From Magnaporthiopsis rhizophila (lineage: Eukaryota > Ascomycota > Sordariomycetes > Magnaporthales > Magnaporthaceae), in assembly GCA_003049465.1 (NCBI GenBank), contig PYSS01000178.1, positions 1,858 through 52,032 of the forward strand: 50,175 nt of DNA. Direction: 5' to 3'. Numbering within the stretch: the stretch's first letter is position 1; each line of letters begins with the position of its first letter. The notes under the pieces were generated by a model. That model was not told where the DNA came from, did no database searches, and saw only the letters and a program-made list of their open reading frames with translations. The position numbers and the translations under genes are program-made. Shown here piece after piece: positions 31,771 through 44,197 of the stretch.

Positions 31771-32959
31771 TTATAACCCTAGGGTTATCCAAAACGACCA
31801 AATAAGCGGTAAAAAGGAGCCTGTATTCCGAAATATTATTTAGCTAAACCTATTATTTTAACAAAAATTGTATAATTTATTATTTCGATAAAAATGCCAT
31901 AGGGTATTATTTTAAATAATAGTTTGCTATATTGCGACGAGCTGGTTAATCCCGGGATGGTGGCAGAAAATTTGAAAAATTAGCCCGGCGCAAAAGCGTA
32001 TTAAACATTTCGATTAATAATTTTGAAAAAAATCCAAATACGGATGCAAAAATGGAATAATTTTTAAGCCAAACATATTTATTATAAATATAAAAAAAAA
32101 AATTGGACCTAATAAATTTTTGGAAAACTGTAAAGGCGGGTTTTAATAATAAAAAACCCAATAAGGAATAATAAATGGTTAATTTTAAAAAATTCCAGCA
32201 AAAATTCGATTAGCAACTGATCGATATAAAAAAATAACCCCCCATAACTAAAAAGAAAGTACGAAAAATGTACATTTTATTCAGGTTTTTAGAAATAAAT
32301 CGGTAATTTTGGGATTAGCCCAAACCTATTGGTGGTTTAATGCGCAAAAAATTAGCGCAAAATAATAAAAAAAAGCTTTTGGATTAGTTAAGGGATAATT
32401 AATTGGTTATTTATTATAGGGTATTATTCGAAAATATTCCGAACCTGGATTAATAATTAGCGCGGTTATATATGCTAAACCACAAAAATATGGATCCCGA
32501 TACGGGCTATTATAATAAGCTTTTTTGGGCCAAATGCCTGTATAACGATTGCAAATAGCATATAGCCAAAAAATTGAAGTATAATTTTTTTTTACGGAGG
32601 AAAGGAGAAAAATTAATACGGTATTTATAATAAAAATACCAGTTTTCGAAATGGTGAATGGTAAAAATGGCTATAAAAGTTTCGCAGCAATTTTTAAGCT
32701 ATTGCCAGCCTATTTTATAATGTGCTTAGCAGGAATTTTTATATACCAGATGTATAAAAAACCGAAATACAAAGTACATATAAAAAAAAAAGCAAAGGTT
32801 TAAACAAATAGGGTTATCCGATTAATAAAAATAATTGGGGCCCAATAATAGGTGCCCCAAACAAAAAATTAAAAAGCTTACCTAAAAATAAGGCACGGGT
32901 AAGGCAATAATCAGCAAAATTTTTAGCAATAATAATTATTAACCAGTATAAATATATCA

Positions 32960-34880
32960 GAATAACGATATATTAAAAAAGGCGAAAAATAAAAATTATA
33001 ATCGATTGCAAAGCCCAAAGAAATTATTTTTTGCTAAAAATGGTAAAAAGGTACAGTATTCCGATATATTAAAAAAAGGAACCATATAATTTTATAATGG
33101 TAAAATAGGAGCTAATTACGTTTAATAAAGGAAGGATTGATATTAAAACTGATTATTTCAAATTTTGATTTTTGGAAAAAACCTGCAAAATAATCCTGGA
33201 CGTTATAAATATAAAAGGGAAAAACCTGATTTTAGGCCTTTTATAATTTAAAAAGTATAATCCTTTAATAAATTAGGTTACCGAACAAATTTAATAAAAA
33301 AAATTATTATTAATTAGCAAGGAAGCCCAATAATTATAAGCCCCGAATAATAAAAATCGGACGCCAAAAAGAATAATTGCAATAGCAGCAGGATATAACA
33401 ATTAGCCCTGGCAAACTATACCAGCCGAAATGCCAGCAAATACGGATACAAATAAACCCGACAAGCAAAAAGTTATTAAGGATAGATTTAAAAATGTTCC
33501 TAAAAAATACCATAAATACTGAAAGTTATTCCAGAAAAATTTGGAAACGGTATTACCGGAATACGGACCATTTAATTATAAGATTAAGCTTAAACCGGAA
33601 GCATAATTTAAATACCAAAAGCTGTATCGATTAAACCTTTGGTAAAAAAGGCTATTACAGAAATAGTTAAAAGAAAAAATTAGAAAAGAACTTATTAAAC
33701 TTTTTAATTTCCCTATAGGATATAAAATTTTATTTGTTTTTAAAAAAAACGGGGAAAAACGAATATATATCGATTATTGTCCGTTAAATCAAAAAACGAT
33801 AAAGGATCGGTATTTTTTACCTTTAATTAACAAGCTCAAAAACAAGCTTGGGAAAAACAGGTAATTTACAGCCCTAAATTTATATAAAGCTTATGGATTG
33901 CTAAAAATCAAAAAAAGAAATAAATAGAAAACCGCTTTTCGGATCAAATTTGGAATTTTTAAATTATTAGTAATAACTTTCGGATTTACCAATGCACCAG
34001 CCACATTCCAGCGAATAATTAACCATATATTACAAAAATACCTCAATATTTTTGCCCTTGCATATCTGGATAATATTTTAATTTTTTCAAATATATTGGA
34101 AAAATATAAATAGCATATGCATAAGGTATTACAAAAGTTACAGGATACAAAATTTCTGGTTAATCCGGACAAATATATATGGCATTTTTTAAAAATAATT
34201 TTTTTCAGGTTTGTTATTAAACAAGGGGAAATTTGGATAAAACCCAAAAAGGTACAGGCGGTAAAAAACTGGCCTATATTTATTATGGTTAAAAAAATAC
34301 AAGGTTTTTTGGGATTTTTGAATTTTTACCGAAAATTTATCCAAAATTTTAGCAAAAAGGCCATACTATTTATGAATTTTACCAAAAACGACACCCAATT
34401 TTATTGGAAGATACAAAAATAAATAATTTTTGATTTGCTAAAAAAAGCTATTATTTAAATACCGGTACTGGCAATGCCAAACCCAAAAAAACCCTTTGAA
34501 ATTGAAATTAATGTATCGAATTTTGTTATTAAAAAATAACTGGAACAGTGAAATAATCAAGAAAAACTGCACTTTTGCGCATTTTTTTTGCAAAAATTAA
34601 ATGGATCTAAACTAAATTATCAAATTTACGATAAAAAGCTTTTTATTATTATTAAAATTTTGGAAAAATAAAAAATATATTTGTGCAAAACCAATCACCA
34701 AATAATAATATATATCGATTACAAAAACCTATTACAGTTCACTATTAGCCAGGTACTGAACAAAAAACAAATTTAATAAAATTAATTCCTTTAAAATTAT
34801 AATTTTCGAATCGAGGTTAAAAAAGGGTTAAAAAATGGCCGAGCGAATGTTTTAAACCGTCGATTAAATTATTAAATAAA
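32960..34880 (+). pseudogene. Gypsy-2 protease, reverse transcriptase and RNase H
   Basis: A protease-like tail (IILDVINIKGKNLILGLL) leads to a linker with LETVLPEYGPFNYKIKL. RT follows: ILFVFKKNGEKRIYIDYCPL, IKDRYFLPLI, FGFTNAPATFQRIINHIL and AYLDNILIFS (active site YxDD changed to YLDN). RNase H comes after FLGFLNFYRKFIQNFSKKA, with IYDKKLFIIIKILEK. Stop codons throughout. Confidence 0.85.
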
Positions 34881-34899
34881 TACACCACCAGAAATATAC

Positions 34900-36240
34900 G
34901 CAGTTTTGGCCAAAAAACCAAACAGATCCCTGATTCTGGTGCAGCGGGCATTAGCCAAAATAACCCGACAGAAAAGTTGGACCCCAGAAAAAATCCAGCA
35001 AATTTATAGCCAGATAGCTAATAAATACCAAAAGATTGCTAAAATTTGGAAAAAATTTTGTTAGTATTACAGGTTTATAAAAACCCGTACCGAAATATAA
35101 AAGGCAATTAAAAACTGTAAGAATTATGCAAAAAATAAAATTAGCAGGTATAAATTTTACGGGCTATTTTAATTTTTACTAGTGCTTAGCGAGGCATGGT
35201 AAAAAGTTACGATGGATTTTGTAATTAAGCTTTTTAAATCAAAAAAGTTATTAATAAATATCCAGTATAATAATATTTTAATAATAATAAATAGGCTTAC
35301 CAAATATACTTTATTTTTACCTTATAAAAAAAGCAGCAATATTACAAAATTAGCATATATTTTTATCAGAAATATAATATCAAAATATAAAATACCCAAC
35401 AAACTAATTACGGATCGAAACAAACTATTCACAAGCAAATTTTGGAGGGCTTTAATAACAAAATTCGGAGCAAAATACGCATTATTAACAGTTTATTATC
35501 CCAAAACAAATAAACAAACAAAATGGACAAACCAAATTATAAAATAATATTTATATTATTATATTAATTATAAACAAATTAATTAGGTATAATTATTCCC
35601 TATGGCCTAATTTGTTTATAATAGTTCGGTATACAAAAATATAAGAATAATTTTATTTTTTGCAAATTATAAATTTATACCTACGGTGTACAAAAAACCT
35701 AAAACAAAAAAAAACGCTCCAGTAACAAAAATACAGGTTACCAAAATAACCAAATTACACAAACACCTGCAAAAAAAGCTTGAAAAATTTCGGAAATATA
35801 TATCCACCCAGGCAAATAAAAAAAAGCTCGAAAAACCAACCTTTAAAAAAGGGGATAACATTTATCTTTTGCGCTGCAATATTAAAACAAAACGGCCAAA
35901 TAACAAGCTGGATCACAAAAAATTCGAACTGTTCAGGGTTAAAAAAGTAATTTTACCAGTTAATTACGAATTTCAGCTACCGCCAACCATAAAAATTCAC
36001 CCCATTTTTTACATTTCTTTGCTAAAACCGGCACCACCTGGTTCGAAAAGCACAAAATTAATAAAAATTGACCCGAACCAAAAATAAAAAATCGAAAAAA
36101 TCTTTAATAACAAAATACAGTACCGCAAACGGTAATATTTGGTTAAATAAGCAAAATACGGATATAAGTATAATATATAAAAAAAAAAAACAAACCTTAT
36201 AAATTGCCAAAAAATTTTACAGAAATATTAGCAAAAATAA
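34900..36240 (+). pseudogene. Gypsy-2 integrase with chromodomain-like C-terminus
   Basis: Integrase core open at 35212-35547 (INIQYNNILIIINRLTKYT, IPNKLITDRNKLFTSKFW, KYALLTVYYPKTNKQTKWTN). The C-terminal part, open at 35686-36087, has KPTFKKGDNIYLLRCNIKT and HPIFYISLLKP. The chromodomain remnant IEKIFNNKIQYRK...YLVK follows. Stops separate the segments. Confidence 0.82.
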
Positions 36241-36425
36241 TTATAAAAAGGTTAGCAAATAACAAAAAAGTTTAATCCGATAGCGCGCTGCCGCAATAGC
36301 AAAATATTGTTATATTAAAAGTTACACTGGAAATTAAACCCAAAACCTTTCGATAAAGATCGAGGTGCGCTATTATTATATTATAAAATTTAAAAAAATC
36401 GTTAAAAACTTATTAATTTATTTAA

Positions 36426-36992
36426 TTAAAAAAAGGCAAGCAAATCAAAATCCGGATAAACCCTAAACCCGTCCCAACCAAAAAATAAAAAAGGAAAATC
36501 GGGGGCCAGCAAATTTAAAGGCGCAGCAGGGGCCTGTACAACCATCTTTTCGGCTTTTTTCCGTTCAATCCGTTTCAGTTTTTTTATACTATTAATTTTG
36601 TAATAAATTGCACGCATTTTTCTTTCAAACCATATTTTTTTTTGCTTGCGCAAATGCTTAATTTAAGCATTAATAGCAAATAATTTCTATTTAACAGCAC
36701 AATGCTTTTTTTTGGCAACTTTCAGTTTGGCCTCCAGTTTTGCGTGCTGGTCGCCGATAAAACGGAGCTGTTCCAAAATAGGGCCAAAAATGTTATATCG
36801 AAACCGCTTTTAACAAATATACTTTACGCACCGAGAAAAATTTCAAAAAAAAACCTTGCACCTGGAACAATTAAAAGTTTTGCAGGAAAAATAAAAAGGT
36901 ATTTCGATTAAAAAAAAAAAAAGGGAAACAAAAAGGTTATTTCAACAAACAATCGATAATACTGGTTTGCGCTTTTGCACCCGACCAAATAT
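36426..36992 (-). pseudogene. Antisense accessory ORF of Gypsy-2
   Basis: Base-for-base counterpart of 15799-16365. On the minus strand: RFIGDQHAKLEAKLKVAKKK, RKQKKIWFERKMRAIYYKI, IKKLKRIERKKAEKMVVQA and an acidic/aromatic end (DFPFLFFGWDG...DLLAFF). The original start codon is now ATA. It ends convergently toward pol, leaving room for the pol 3' end between them. Confidence 0.55.
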
Positions 36993-37107
36993 TTTATTAA
37001 AAAAAAAAGGGACGGGAGATAAAGAGGAAAAAAAATATTTATTATTAATAAAAAAACAGGACTGCAGGTTTTGGCCAAAAAAATTTGGCCTAAAAAGGGA
37101 AACCTGA

Positions 37108-37590
37108 TGTTACAACCATAGCTGGCAAAAAATAAAAGGGCTAGAGCTAATCCCCAGCAGAATATTTTTACCCCGCAATTATAAAGGTTAGGGGCCGAAT
37201 GATTAAAGCTAAGCTAAAAAAAGGAAATTACGTAATTAAGCACTTACCTAAGCACGGGTGATATGTTTAATATGTTCGTTATATAATATAACAAATATAA
37301 CAGATATAATATAATAATATGTTTATTATGCAATATAACAAATATAGCACAGATATAGTAAGGAAGGGTTGCTGGTATATAAGGCAAGGAATTCCTACTG
37401 TGTTAGATAGTTTTTGACTGAGGTTTCGGCATCAGTCAACCTAAGTTAGCTCCAAGGCATTTTTTTGGGCAAACAATCGAGATTTTTGTTACTACCCAGT
37501 TCCCCCAGCACAAGCAACCTTGTGAAGATCATACTGCTTAGCGCCTCTCCTAGCGTACCCTATCTTAGGAGCAGAGAACCGTTTATAATA
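37108..37590 (+). repeat. Gypsy-2 3' LTR
   Basis: 483 bp. The right terminus reads ATAATA where GTAACA is expected, one G-to-A and one C-to-T change. Followed by the GCAAA duplication. Confidence 0.9.
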
Positions 37591-38500
37591 GCAAAATAAT
37601 ATTTATTTATTATATTTGCCTGTTTATATTTTCCATATTTTGCAATCTTTGGATTCATTTATTTTTAGCCCTTTTAAATATGCTTATCACTAAAAATTAG
37701 GGTTTTAAGCTTTATTTATTTGCTTTATAATGGTAAAAAAGCGCCAATTTTTAACAGCCTATATTTATATATGTACCAAAATTTTTACCCTTTATATAAT
37801 TGCATTAGGGTGGCGGATAATAGATTTTTAGCTATATAATCCATTTAAACCGCTCATAAACCGGCTTTTATTTGAAAATTCCAATCGAAATAACCGGCGA
37901 TCCGCAATTTAATAATCCATTAAAAATAATAAAGCTAAAAAACATTTAAAGGTCTTTTTTCGGCTATCCCAAATTAGCTGGGAAATTTCCAAATAAAACA
38001 AAAATTTAATTACCCAAATTAGTACTTTTTAGGGCCGAACCCCGCAAAGTTTCACAGCACGGCTTTTTTTCCGGAAGGTTAAAAAGGGTATAAAATATAT
38101 AAATTTAAATTAATTACAGCTCAGCAAACAATTAGGCAGTTAAAAACCGAATTAAAAGCGCAGCACCCTTATAAAAGGAAAAGGATTGTGCCGGACCCGA
38201 ATCAGGCTTTTATAAATATACGCCAAATTATATAAGCAAGGGGTGAAGCTATAAAGGTGGATGAAAATATATCTGAAAAAGCGGAAAAATTTGATCAGGA
38301 ATCCGTACATTTTTGCATTATGGTTGGTTAAATAAAGGTAAATATTTATAGTTAAATATACCGGGGTTGGTGGTGCAGTGGGCTTTGGCCAGGTGGCNCC
38401 CGATTTGTTATACCGCTTTGAAAATAGTGAATTTGCATCGATTTGTATGGGGATCCGGTGGCCGTCCGGGGAGGTGGCCGACAGGGGGTGCACTGACTTA

Positions 38501-38808
38501 CCTCTGAGGCTTGTGCGTTACTCGGGCTGGGAATTTTACCCATACCGAGGCCGAGATAACAAGCGGCAGCGGCCATATTATCTGCTATAATAGGTAACGC
38601 GGTGTTTTATTCATATGGAAAAGTAAAACAAATAACAGGCGGGTACGCAGAGAATCGCGTAAGGATAGATTCGACGTGGCATTAAACTTTGCAAACCCCA
38701 GCCGGAAAAGTGAGGTTCATTTAAGCAGCCCGGAACATTATCCGGAAACCGTTGCTGCCTGGAATAATGCGGCTTCCCCTGCGGTAAAACTTTCGTTATA
38801 AGCCTAAC
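38501..38808. other. Spacer between Pogo-2 and Copia-2
   Basis: Moderate-GC sequence without a supported gene. It is the left flank of Copia-2 and ends AAGCCTAAC, where CTAAC is the target duplication. Confidence 0.4.
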
Positions 38809-38950
38809 TGTCAGAGGTGGCCTGGAGTCACGTGGGTGGCAATTAATGCCCCATAACTTTAAGCCTCGCACCGGCCCTGGCCTGCAATTAAATAAAATAA
38901 CATAATAAATACCAATTATTTTGGGTGCCAGTTGTTGCGCACCTTTATCA
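38809..38950 (+). repeat. Copia-2 5' LTR
   Basis: 142 bp, TGTCAGAGGTGG...CCTTTATCA. Confidence 0.9.
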
Positions 38951-39180
38951 GGTTATAAGCCTTTGCGCCGCTATTAATAATATTTTTGCCTGGTTTGGAA
39001 AGATTAATAATGCACAAATTATTTCCCGTTATTTGCATTTTCCTGCCGTAAATCACGGGCAAAGCGCAGCAGTTAAAAAACCGTTAAAACGATAATTAAT
39101 AAAGCCGCGTTCGGCGCCGATCAATAATTATAATAAAGTAATAATAATAATCCTTTTAGTACCTAAAGGTATTATTTTTC

Positions 39181-40080
39181 TTGCAATCCAATACTTTTGT
39201 ATATGTTAAGAAAGTTAATAAAGCTGCCGAGATAGCGGAATATTGCAAAATTGCAGTGAAAATCCCGGACCTGCTAGGGCTTTTTAATCTGGAAATATGG
39301 AAATGCACTATCCGGGTGCATTTAATTATTTTTTGTAATATTTTTTTTATATTTGCTAATCTTTCGGCCAAATTGGTTGGAGCGGAAAACAATAAAACCG
39401 TACAATTATGGGTTTTTAGGAGGAGATTAATATGGTATTATATCCGTAACAATATCGAAAAGGTAATTATAAACCTGAAAAAAAAGGCTAAAATTGCCCC
39501 AAAAATAATAAGGATTAAAATCCAAAAGTTTTTTGGGACAAAATAATTAGCATTATTAGAATTATTGCTAATAGCTGTTTCGATGCCCTAATTAACAAAT
39601 ATTATATAATTTTGGTAAAAAAGTTTAACGGTAATATCAAAAAATATACGAATTATTGGTTACAGGTAAAATAGGCCCTAAATTAGGCTAATATTAATAT
39701 TCCGGATCGAATATTTATAAAAAGTTTTGTTAACAGGCTTAATATTATTTATCCTTTTATAATAGCTATAATTTTGGGGAATTATAAGGGCAAATACCGT
39801 ATTTTTGCTAATTTTATTTCGAAAATGCTCGAAAATATGGCAATTATAAAGGCCTTAATATCGAGGGTTATGGCTAACACCAATAAAAAGCCGAAAAAAT
39901 TTCAAAAAATAAGGGAAAAACCGAAATTTTGTAATAAAAAGGGTTATATTATCGTTTTGCGTGCCCCTTACCACGATAGGTGTGATAAATATCACAAAGG
40001 CAACGATAATAACTGCTGGTTTTTGCACCTTAAGTTTAAAAAAGCCTGGAAAGCCAAATATCCGGAGCAGCGCTTTTAAC
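39181..40080 (+). pseudogene. Copia-2 gag remnant
   Basis: Open for 121 codons from 39181 (MQSNTFVYVKKVNKAAEIAE), then broken. A zinc-knuckle-like end with DKYHKGNDNNCWFLHLKF, in which some ligands have been replaced, closes it. Confidence 0.6.
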
Positions 40081-40129
40081 AAAACAATAAGGCAATTAAT
40101 AAGGCTATAACCAATCCAAAAGCTGCTAA

Positions 40130-41480
40130 TTATACTGGTAATATACTAATTGATCGGGGCAGTGCTAGTTAGTATATTATAGCCAATACTGCTTTGGGCA
40201 ATATTAATAATGCCTGTAACATTATAATAATCGATTTCGGCTTGTTTGAGCACCATTTTAACAATTGCAAATGGTTTATTTTGCTAAAAAAGCGGGAATT
40301 CCTTTATAATGCTATTATAACCAATAGTGGTGCCCAAATTTCCGTTAAAAAAAGCACCGTTAAAATATATTAGTGCAACAAGGCGGGTATTATTATAATT
40401 ACCCTATAAGAAATTTTTGTAATTAAATATTCTTTTAACTTTTTTAGCCTTAACAGGATACGCAAAGCAGGTTTAAAAAATAATCAAATCGATTATTTTG
40501 TAATACTTAACGATAAATGGTTGGGTAATTACCAAATTAATAATAATATATTAATCGCTAATATTAATATACCTGTAAGCGCGCCCCTGGGTTTTGTGGC
40601 TTTGGGTAATGCATCTAACAAAAAAAATTAACCAATAAAGGCTAATGCACCGGCCATAATAAGGCGCCCGGTGCTTTATATGGTAATATATCAGCGCTTG
40701 ATGCATATTAATAAAAAGGCGGTAATAACGGCCTGCTGCGCTACGGGTATTAAAATTAGCTATTTTAAAACATCGAAATATATTTGTGACGGTTGTTTGG
40801 AGAGCAAAACGATCCAAATTATTGGTAATTATTATTTTTGCTGCACTATCCGCTTTTTGGGCTATATTTATATGGATATATTAACCATTTCGCTTATTTT
40901 ATACGGCGGATATAATTATACCGTTTATATTATTAATAAAGCAATTATTTTTGGTTGGGTAATTTTTGCAATTAGCAAAATTAGTACGGAAATTTTTACA
41001 AAAATTTATAATTGGATTAATTATATTAAATTTTAATTAAGTATTAAAATATAAGCAATCCATACCGATAATAGCACGAAATTTAATTTAAAAAAATCAA
41101 AAGTTTATTATATTATTCGAAATAAGGCTTGCAAAATTAGCCCGGTGCAATGCCCGAAAATGAACGGTATTATTAAGCATATTAACCGCACCATACTTAA
41201 TGCAGCTTGCACCGGGATTAATATTAACGGTTTGCACAAAAAATACTGGGTATATGCTTTATAAATAACAAAAAAGGTGCTGAATTATACTTTAAATATA
41301 GCATTTGGCAGCAAAAAAAACCTGCACGAGGCATAAGCAAAAATAATTGGTTTTAATAAAAAATATCACCAATTATTAATCTGTACCTTTCGTATTTGGG
41401 GCGCAGTTGCCTGGGTGCTAATTAAAAACGGCAAACAGGCCAAAACCGATAAAATAGCCCCCAGGGTAATAAAAGACCGG
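40130..41480 (+). pseudogene. Copia-2 protease and integrase
   Basis: Protease-like IIDFGLFEHHFNN (from IIDSG) and SLNRIRKAGLKNNQIDYF. Then the pre-integrase segment HINKKAVITACCATGIKI and CDGCLESKTIQIIGNYY, integrase core DILTISLILYGGYNYTVYII, and the distal NRTILNAACTGININ and KKYWVYAL. Stops are interspersed. Confidence 0.75.
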
Positions 41481-41715
41481 CTTATGGGCTGGGAAAGCCT
41501 TTATAACGAAATTTTACTGGTGAAACCGGACAGTATTAACAAAATTTTCCGTTATTATAATGCATAAATTGATAAGGGTACCGATAAATGCCGGAAATTG
41601 CCCTATAATTTTGTTAAAAAGGCAATTATTATTAATAAGGTTAATAAGGCCGTTATCGAAAACCTTTATTTTATAATAGGTATTTGGGTTTATAATACTG
41701 GCCTAATTGCTAATT

Positions 41716-41717
<2 letters not shown>

Positions 41718-41750
<33 letters not shown>
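41718..41750 (+). repeat. (AAT)11 microsatellite in Copia-2 linker
   Basis: Poly-Asn encoding, eleven units against eight in Copia-1. Confidence 0.7.
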
Positions 41751-41753
<3 letters not shown>

Positions 41754-42052
41754 GGGATAATTAGCAATATTACCGGTCCTAAAAGTAATAATAATTTATC
41801 GCTTGCAAAAAAGACCGGGGAGACGGAAACGGGGGATGAGGAGCCTGCTGCTGCAAAGCCCGAAAAATCTGCCGGTCCGGGCATATTAACACCTAAAAAA
41901 ACTTCCAAATATAGCAATAAAAGGGTTACGGTGCCTGTAGCGCTTAAGAAAAGGACCTGCAGAAAATGGCCGCCGCTTCCGCCAAATGACCGGCAACTAA
42001 GGAAGCGCTTAACGGGCCCTAAATATTATAAGGGTATTTTAATACCAAAAAT

Positions 42053-43919
42053 TTGCAAAAAAAAAAGCCCGTAAAAGTATTTATAATGGTTTGTTTCGAG
42101 CCTAAAAATATTAAAAAAATGGCGGAAAAAGATCCGGATAACCCTAAAAGGGCCGAAAATGATAAAAGTTTTTATAATTTTGATACAAATATTAAGATTG
42201 CCGAAAAAATTACCCGAAAAACGAGCTTTATATTTATTAATATTATATATCCGGATAATAATATTGTTTTGCCCCAAAAAATTAATAATTTTAAGATTTC
42301 CAACCTTGCGTTTTTTGGTATTATTATAATGCCAGAAATACTGTATATTACAGCTTATTATTATAATATAATAAAATATAAGGTTAAATATAAGCAATAT
42401 TATAAACCGGTAATATAAAAACAAATTGATATACTATTCAAAAAGGGCATATAAATAATAAAAAAATTATTTTTAAATACTAAAATATTGCCGGACAAAT
42501 AAATATATATGCCCAAACTAATACCTAATAATATTTTTAAAAAAATCAAAATATATTGGGTTATTTATAACAATTATAACGATATTTCGGGCGAAAATAA
42601 GGCTATAATATATGCGGCAATCGCCCATGCAGCATTTACAAAGATATTTTTTACATTTATAGCTATTAATAATTTTAAATGCTGCTAATTCGATTTTATA
42701 ACCGCTTATTTTGGTACTATTATACCTAATAATATTATAATATACATATAGCAATTTTAAAGTATTCCGGTTGGGCAAAAAAGCTATTATTGCCGTTTGA
42801 AAAAGGCATTTTACGGTTTTTGCAAATCACTTTTGTAATAGTATTAAATAATTATTCCAAAGCTTAAAATATTTAATTTTAAACCGATTTACCAAAATGT
42901 TTATTTTTATTACAAAAAGGAAACGGGCGCTATATTATTATTTTATATGGATAATTTTCAAATTATCGTTTATACAATTACAAAAATTAAAATTATTATT
43001 ATCAAAATGGGTAACCGGTTTAAAATAACCGTTTTAAATAATATAAAAATGTTTTTTGGCATATAAATTATAAAGGATTATTAACGGAGGATTATAAACT
43101 TTTACCAATATAATTATATTAATAAAATTATTATCAAATACGGACAAAAGGATTTAAAGGTAATAAAAATGCCCTGGTTATCTGGATTTATAATACCGAT
43201 TATTTAAAACCTTTTTCTGCATAAAAAAATTTTGTGCTACCAGTTAAAAATAACAAATATTAATTATTTTGCTAGCATTATTTGCCCTAATATTATATAT
43301 ATTATAAAAAGGTTGCAAAAAATTAATACCAATCCCGGTAATAAGCATTTAATATTATTAAAATATTTTTAGCGCTATATTATCAGCACCAAAAAAATTT
43401 GCGCTTATTTATAGCGGTTTTATTTATAACGCTAAAGCAATGGATTTAAAAGCTTATAAAAATGCCTTGTTCGCCAATTGCTTTTATACAAAAGCATTTA
43501 TAAGCGGTATAATTATTATACTGGCAAATAGTTCTGTTTATTAATAATTAAAAAAGCAAATTTTTGTAATAATATTAACAATAAAAGCAAAATTTGTTAA
43601 TTTTTTACCAATAAGCCAGGTCTTATTTTAAATTAAAAGCATTTTAAGAAAAACTGGATATTTTTAGCGAAAAATATTTGTGGTATATACGAATAATGCC
43701 AATACCCAAATAATAATATTAAACCCATTAAAATCAGCCTGCACCTGTATAATTGACCTCCGTTACAAATGGGTAATCGATATTATAAAACGTTAATTTT
43801 TTATTTTTAAGCTTATTAGCACGGCCAATATAAAGGCGGACGGTTTTATAAAGGGCCTAACGGCGGAAGGACAGGCGAGGTTTATTATGCAGCTGGGAAT
43901 GCAGCAGGTGCCGCAATAA
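42053..43919 (+). pseudogene. Copia-2 reverse transcriptase and RNase H
   Basis: RT shows KILPDK...IYMPKL, QFDFITAY-like and AILLFYMDNFQIIVYTI (YVDD changed to YMDN). RNase H shows INTNPGNKHLILLKYF and, before the stop at 43917-43919, NIKADGFIKGLTAEGQARF and QLGMQQVPQ, the usual copia RNase H end. Confidence 0.78.
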
Positions 43920-44011
43920 ATGGCTTACAAAAAACACCACGGATCTGGACGGTTACTATATAGTTGCGGGCTTGTGATGCCTTTAGGGCCGTTGCATGGC
44001 CTACGGGGGGG

Positions 44012-44153
44012 TGTTAAAGGTGGCCTGGAGTTACGTGGGTGGCAATTAGTGCCCCATAGCTTTAGGCCTCGCACCAGCCCTGGCCTGCGATCAAGTAGAG
44101 TAGCACAACAGACACCAATCACTTTGGGTGCCAGTCGTCGCGCACCTCCATCA
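44012..44153 (+). repeat. Copia-2 3' LTR
   Basis: 142 bp, TGTTAAAGGTGG...CACCTCCATCA, preceded by the purine run acgggggg. Confidence 0.9.
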
Positions 44154-44197
44154 CTAACTGATGCTATTATTGCAGCACTTCGCAGCCGGCTAGCTAG

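Larger units (their letters stand above)
30270..37590 (+). mobile_element. Gypsy-2: full-length Ty3/gypsy chromovirus-type retrotransposon, nested in Pogo-2
   Basis: Two 483-bp LTRs, a 6355-bp interior and a 5-bp duplication GCAAA (30265-30269 and 37591-37595). Same family and same length as Gypsy-1, in opposite orientation. The target sequence AATATTTATTTATTATATTT continues across the insertion, matching Pogo-1 at about 28919. Confidence 0.92.
29958..38498 (+). mobile_element. Pogo-2: internally deleted pogo copy interrupted by Gypsy-2
   Basis: Same terminal inverted repeats as Pogo-1 (AGTCAGTGCACCCCCTGTCG and its complement), with TA at 29956-29957 and 38499-38500. Without Gypsy-2 and its duplication it is 1215 bp, against 1849 in Pogo-1. 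The left end jumps from the terminal repeat (GGCCACC) straight to TTTTTTATCAAATG, which in Pogo-1 is near 28628, removing about 690 bp of the transposase N-terminal region. Some 50 extra bases lie before the right terminal repeat, beside an ambiguous N at 38398. Cannot encode transposase. Confidence 0.88.
38809..44153 (+). mobile_element. Copia-2: full-length, uninterrupted Ty1/copia retrotransposon
   Basis: 5345 bp with 142-bp LTRs and a 5-bp duplication CTAAC (38804-38808 and 44154-44158). It gives the empty-site reference for both insertions in Copia-1. All domains are recognisable in order, with pervasive RIP-type stops. Confidence 0.92.

Noticed and set aside
11050..44150. Mitochondrial insertion as cause of the AT-rich block
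   Set aside because: All recognisable coding is LTR or pogo transposon with RIP-type change, and nothing resembles mitochondrial genes.
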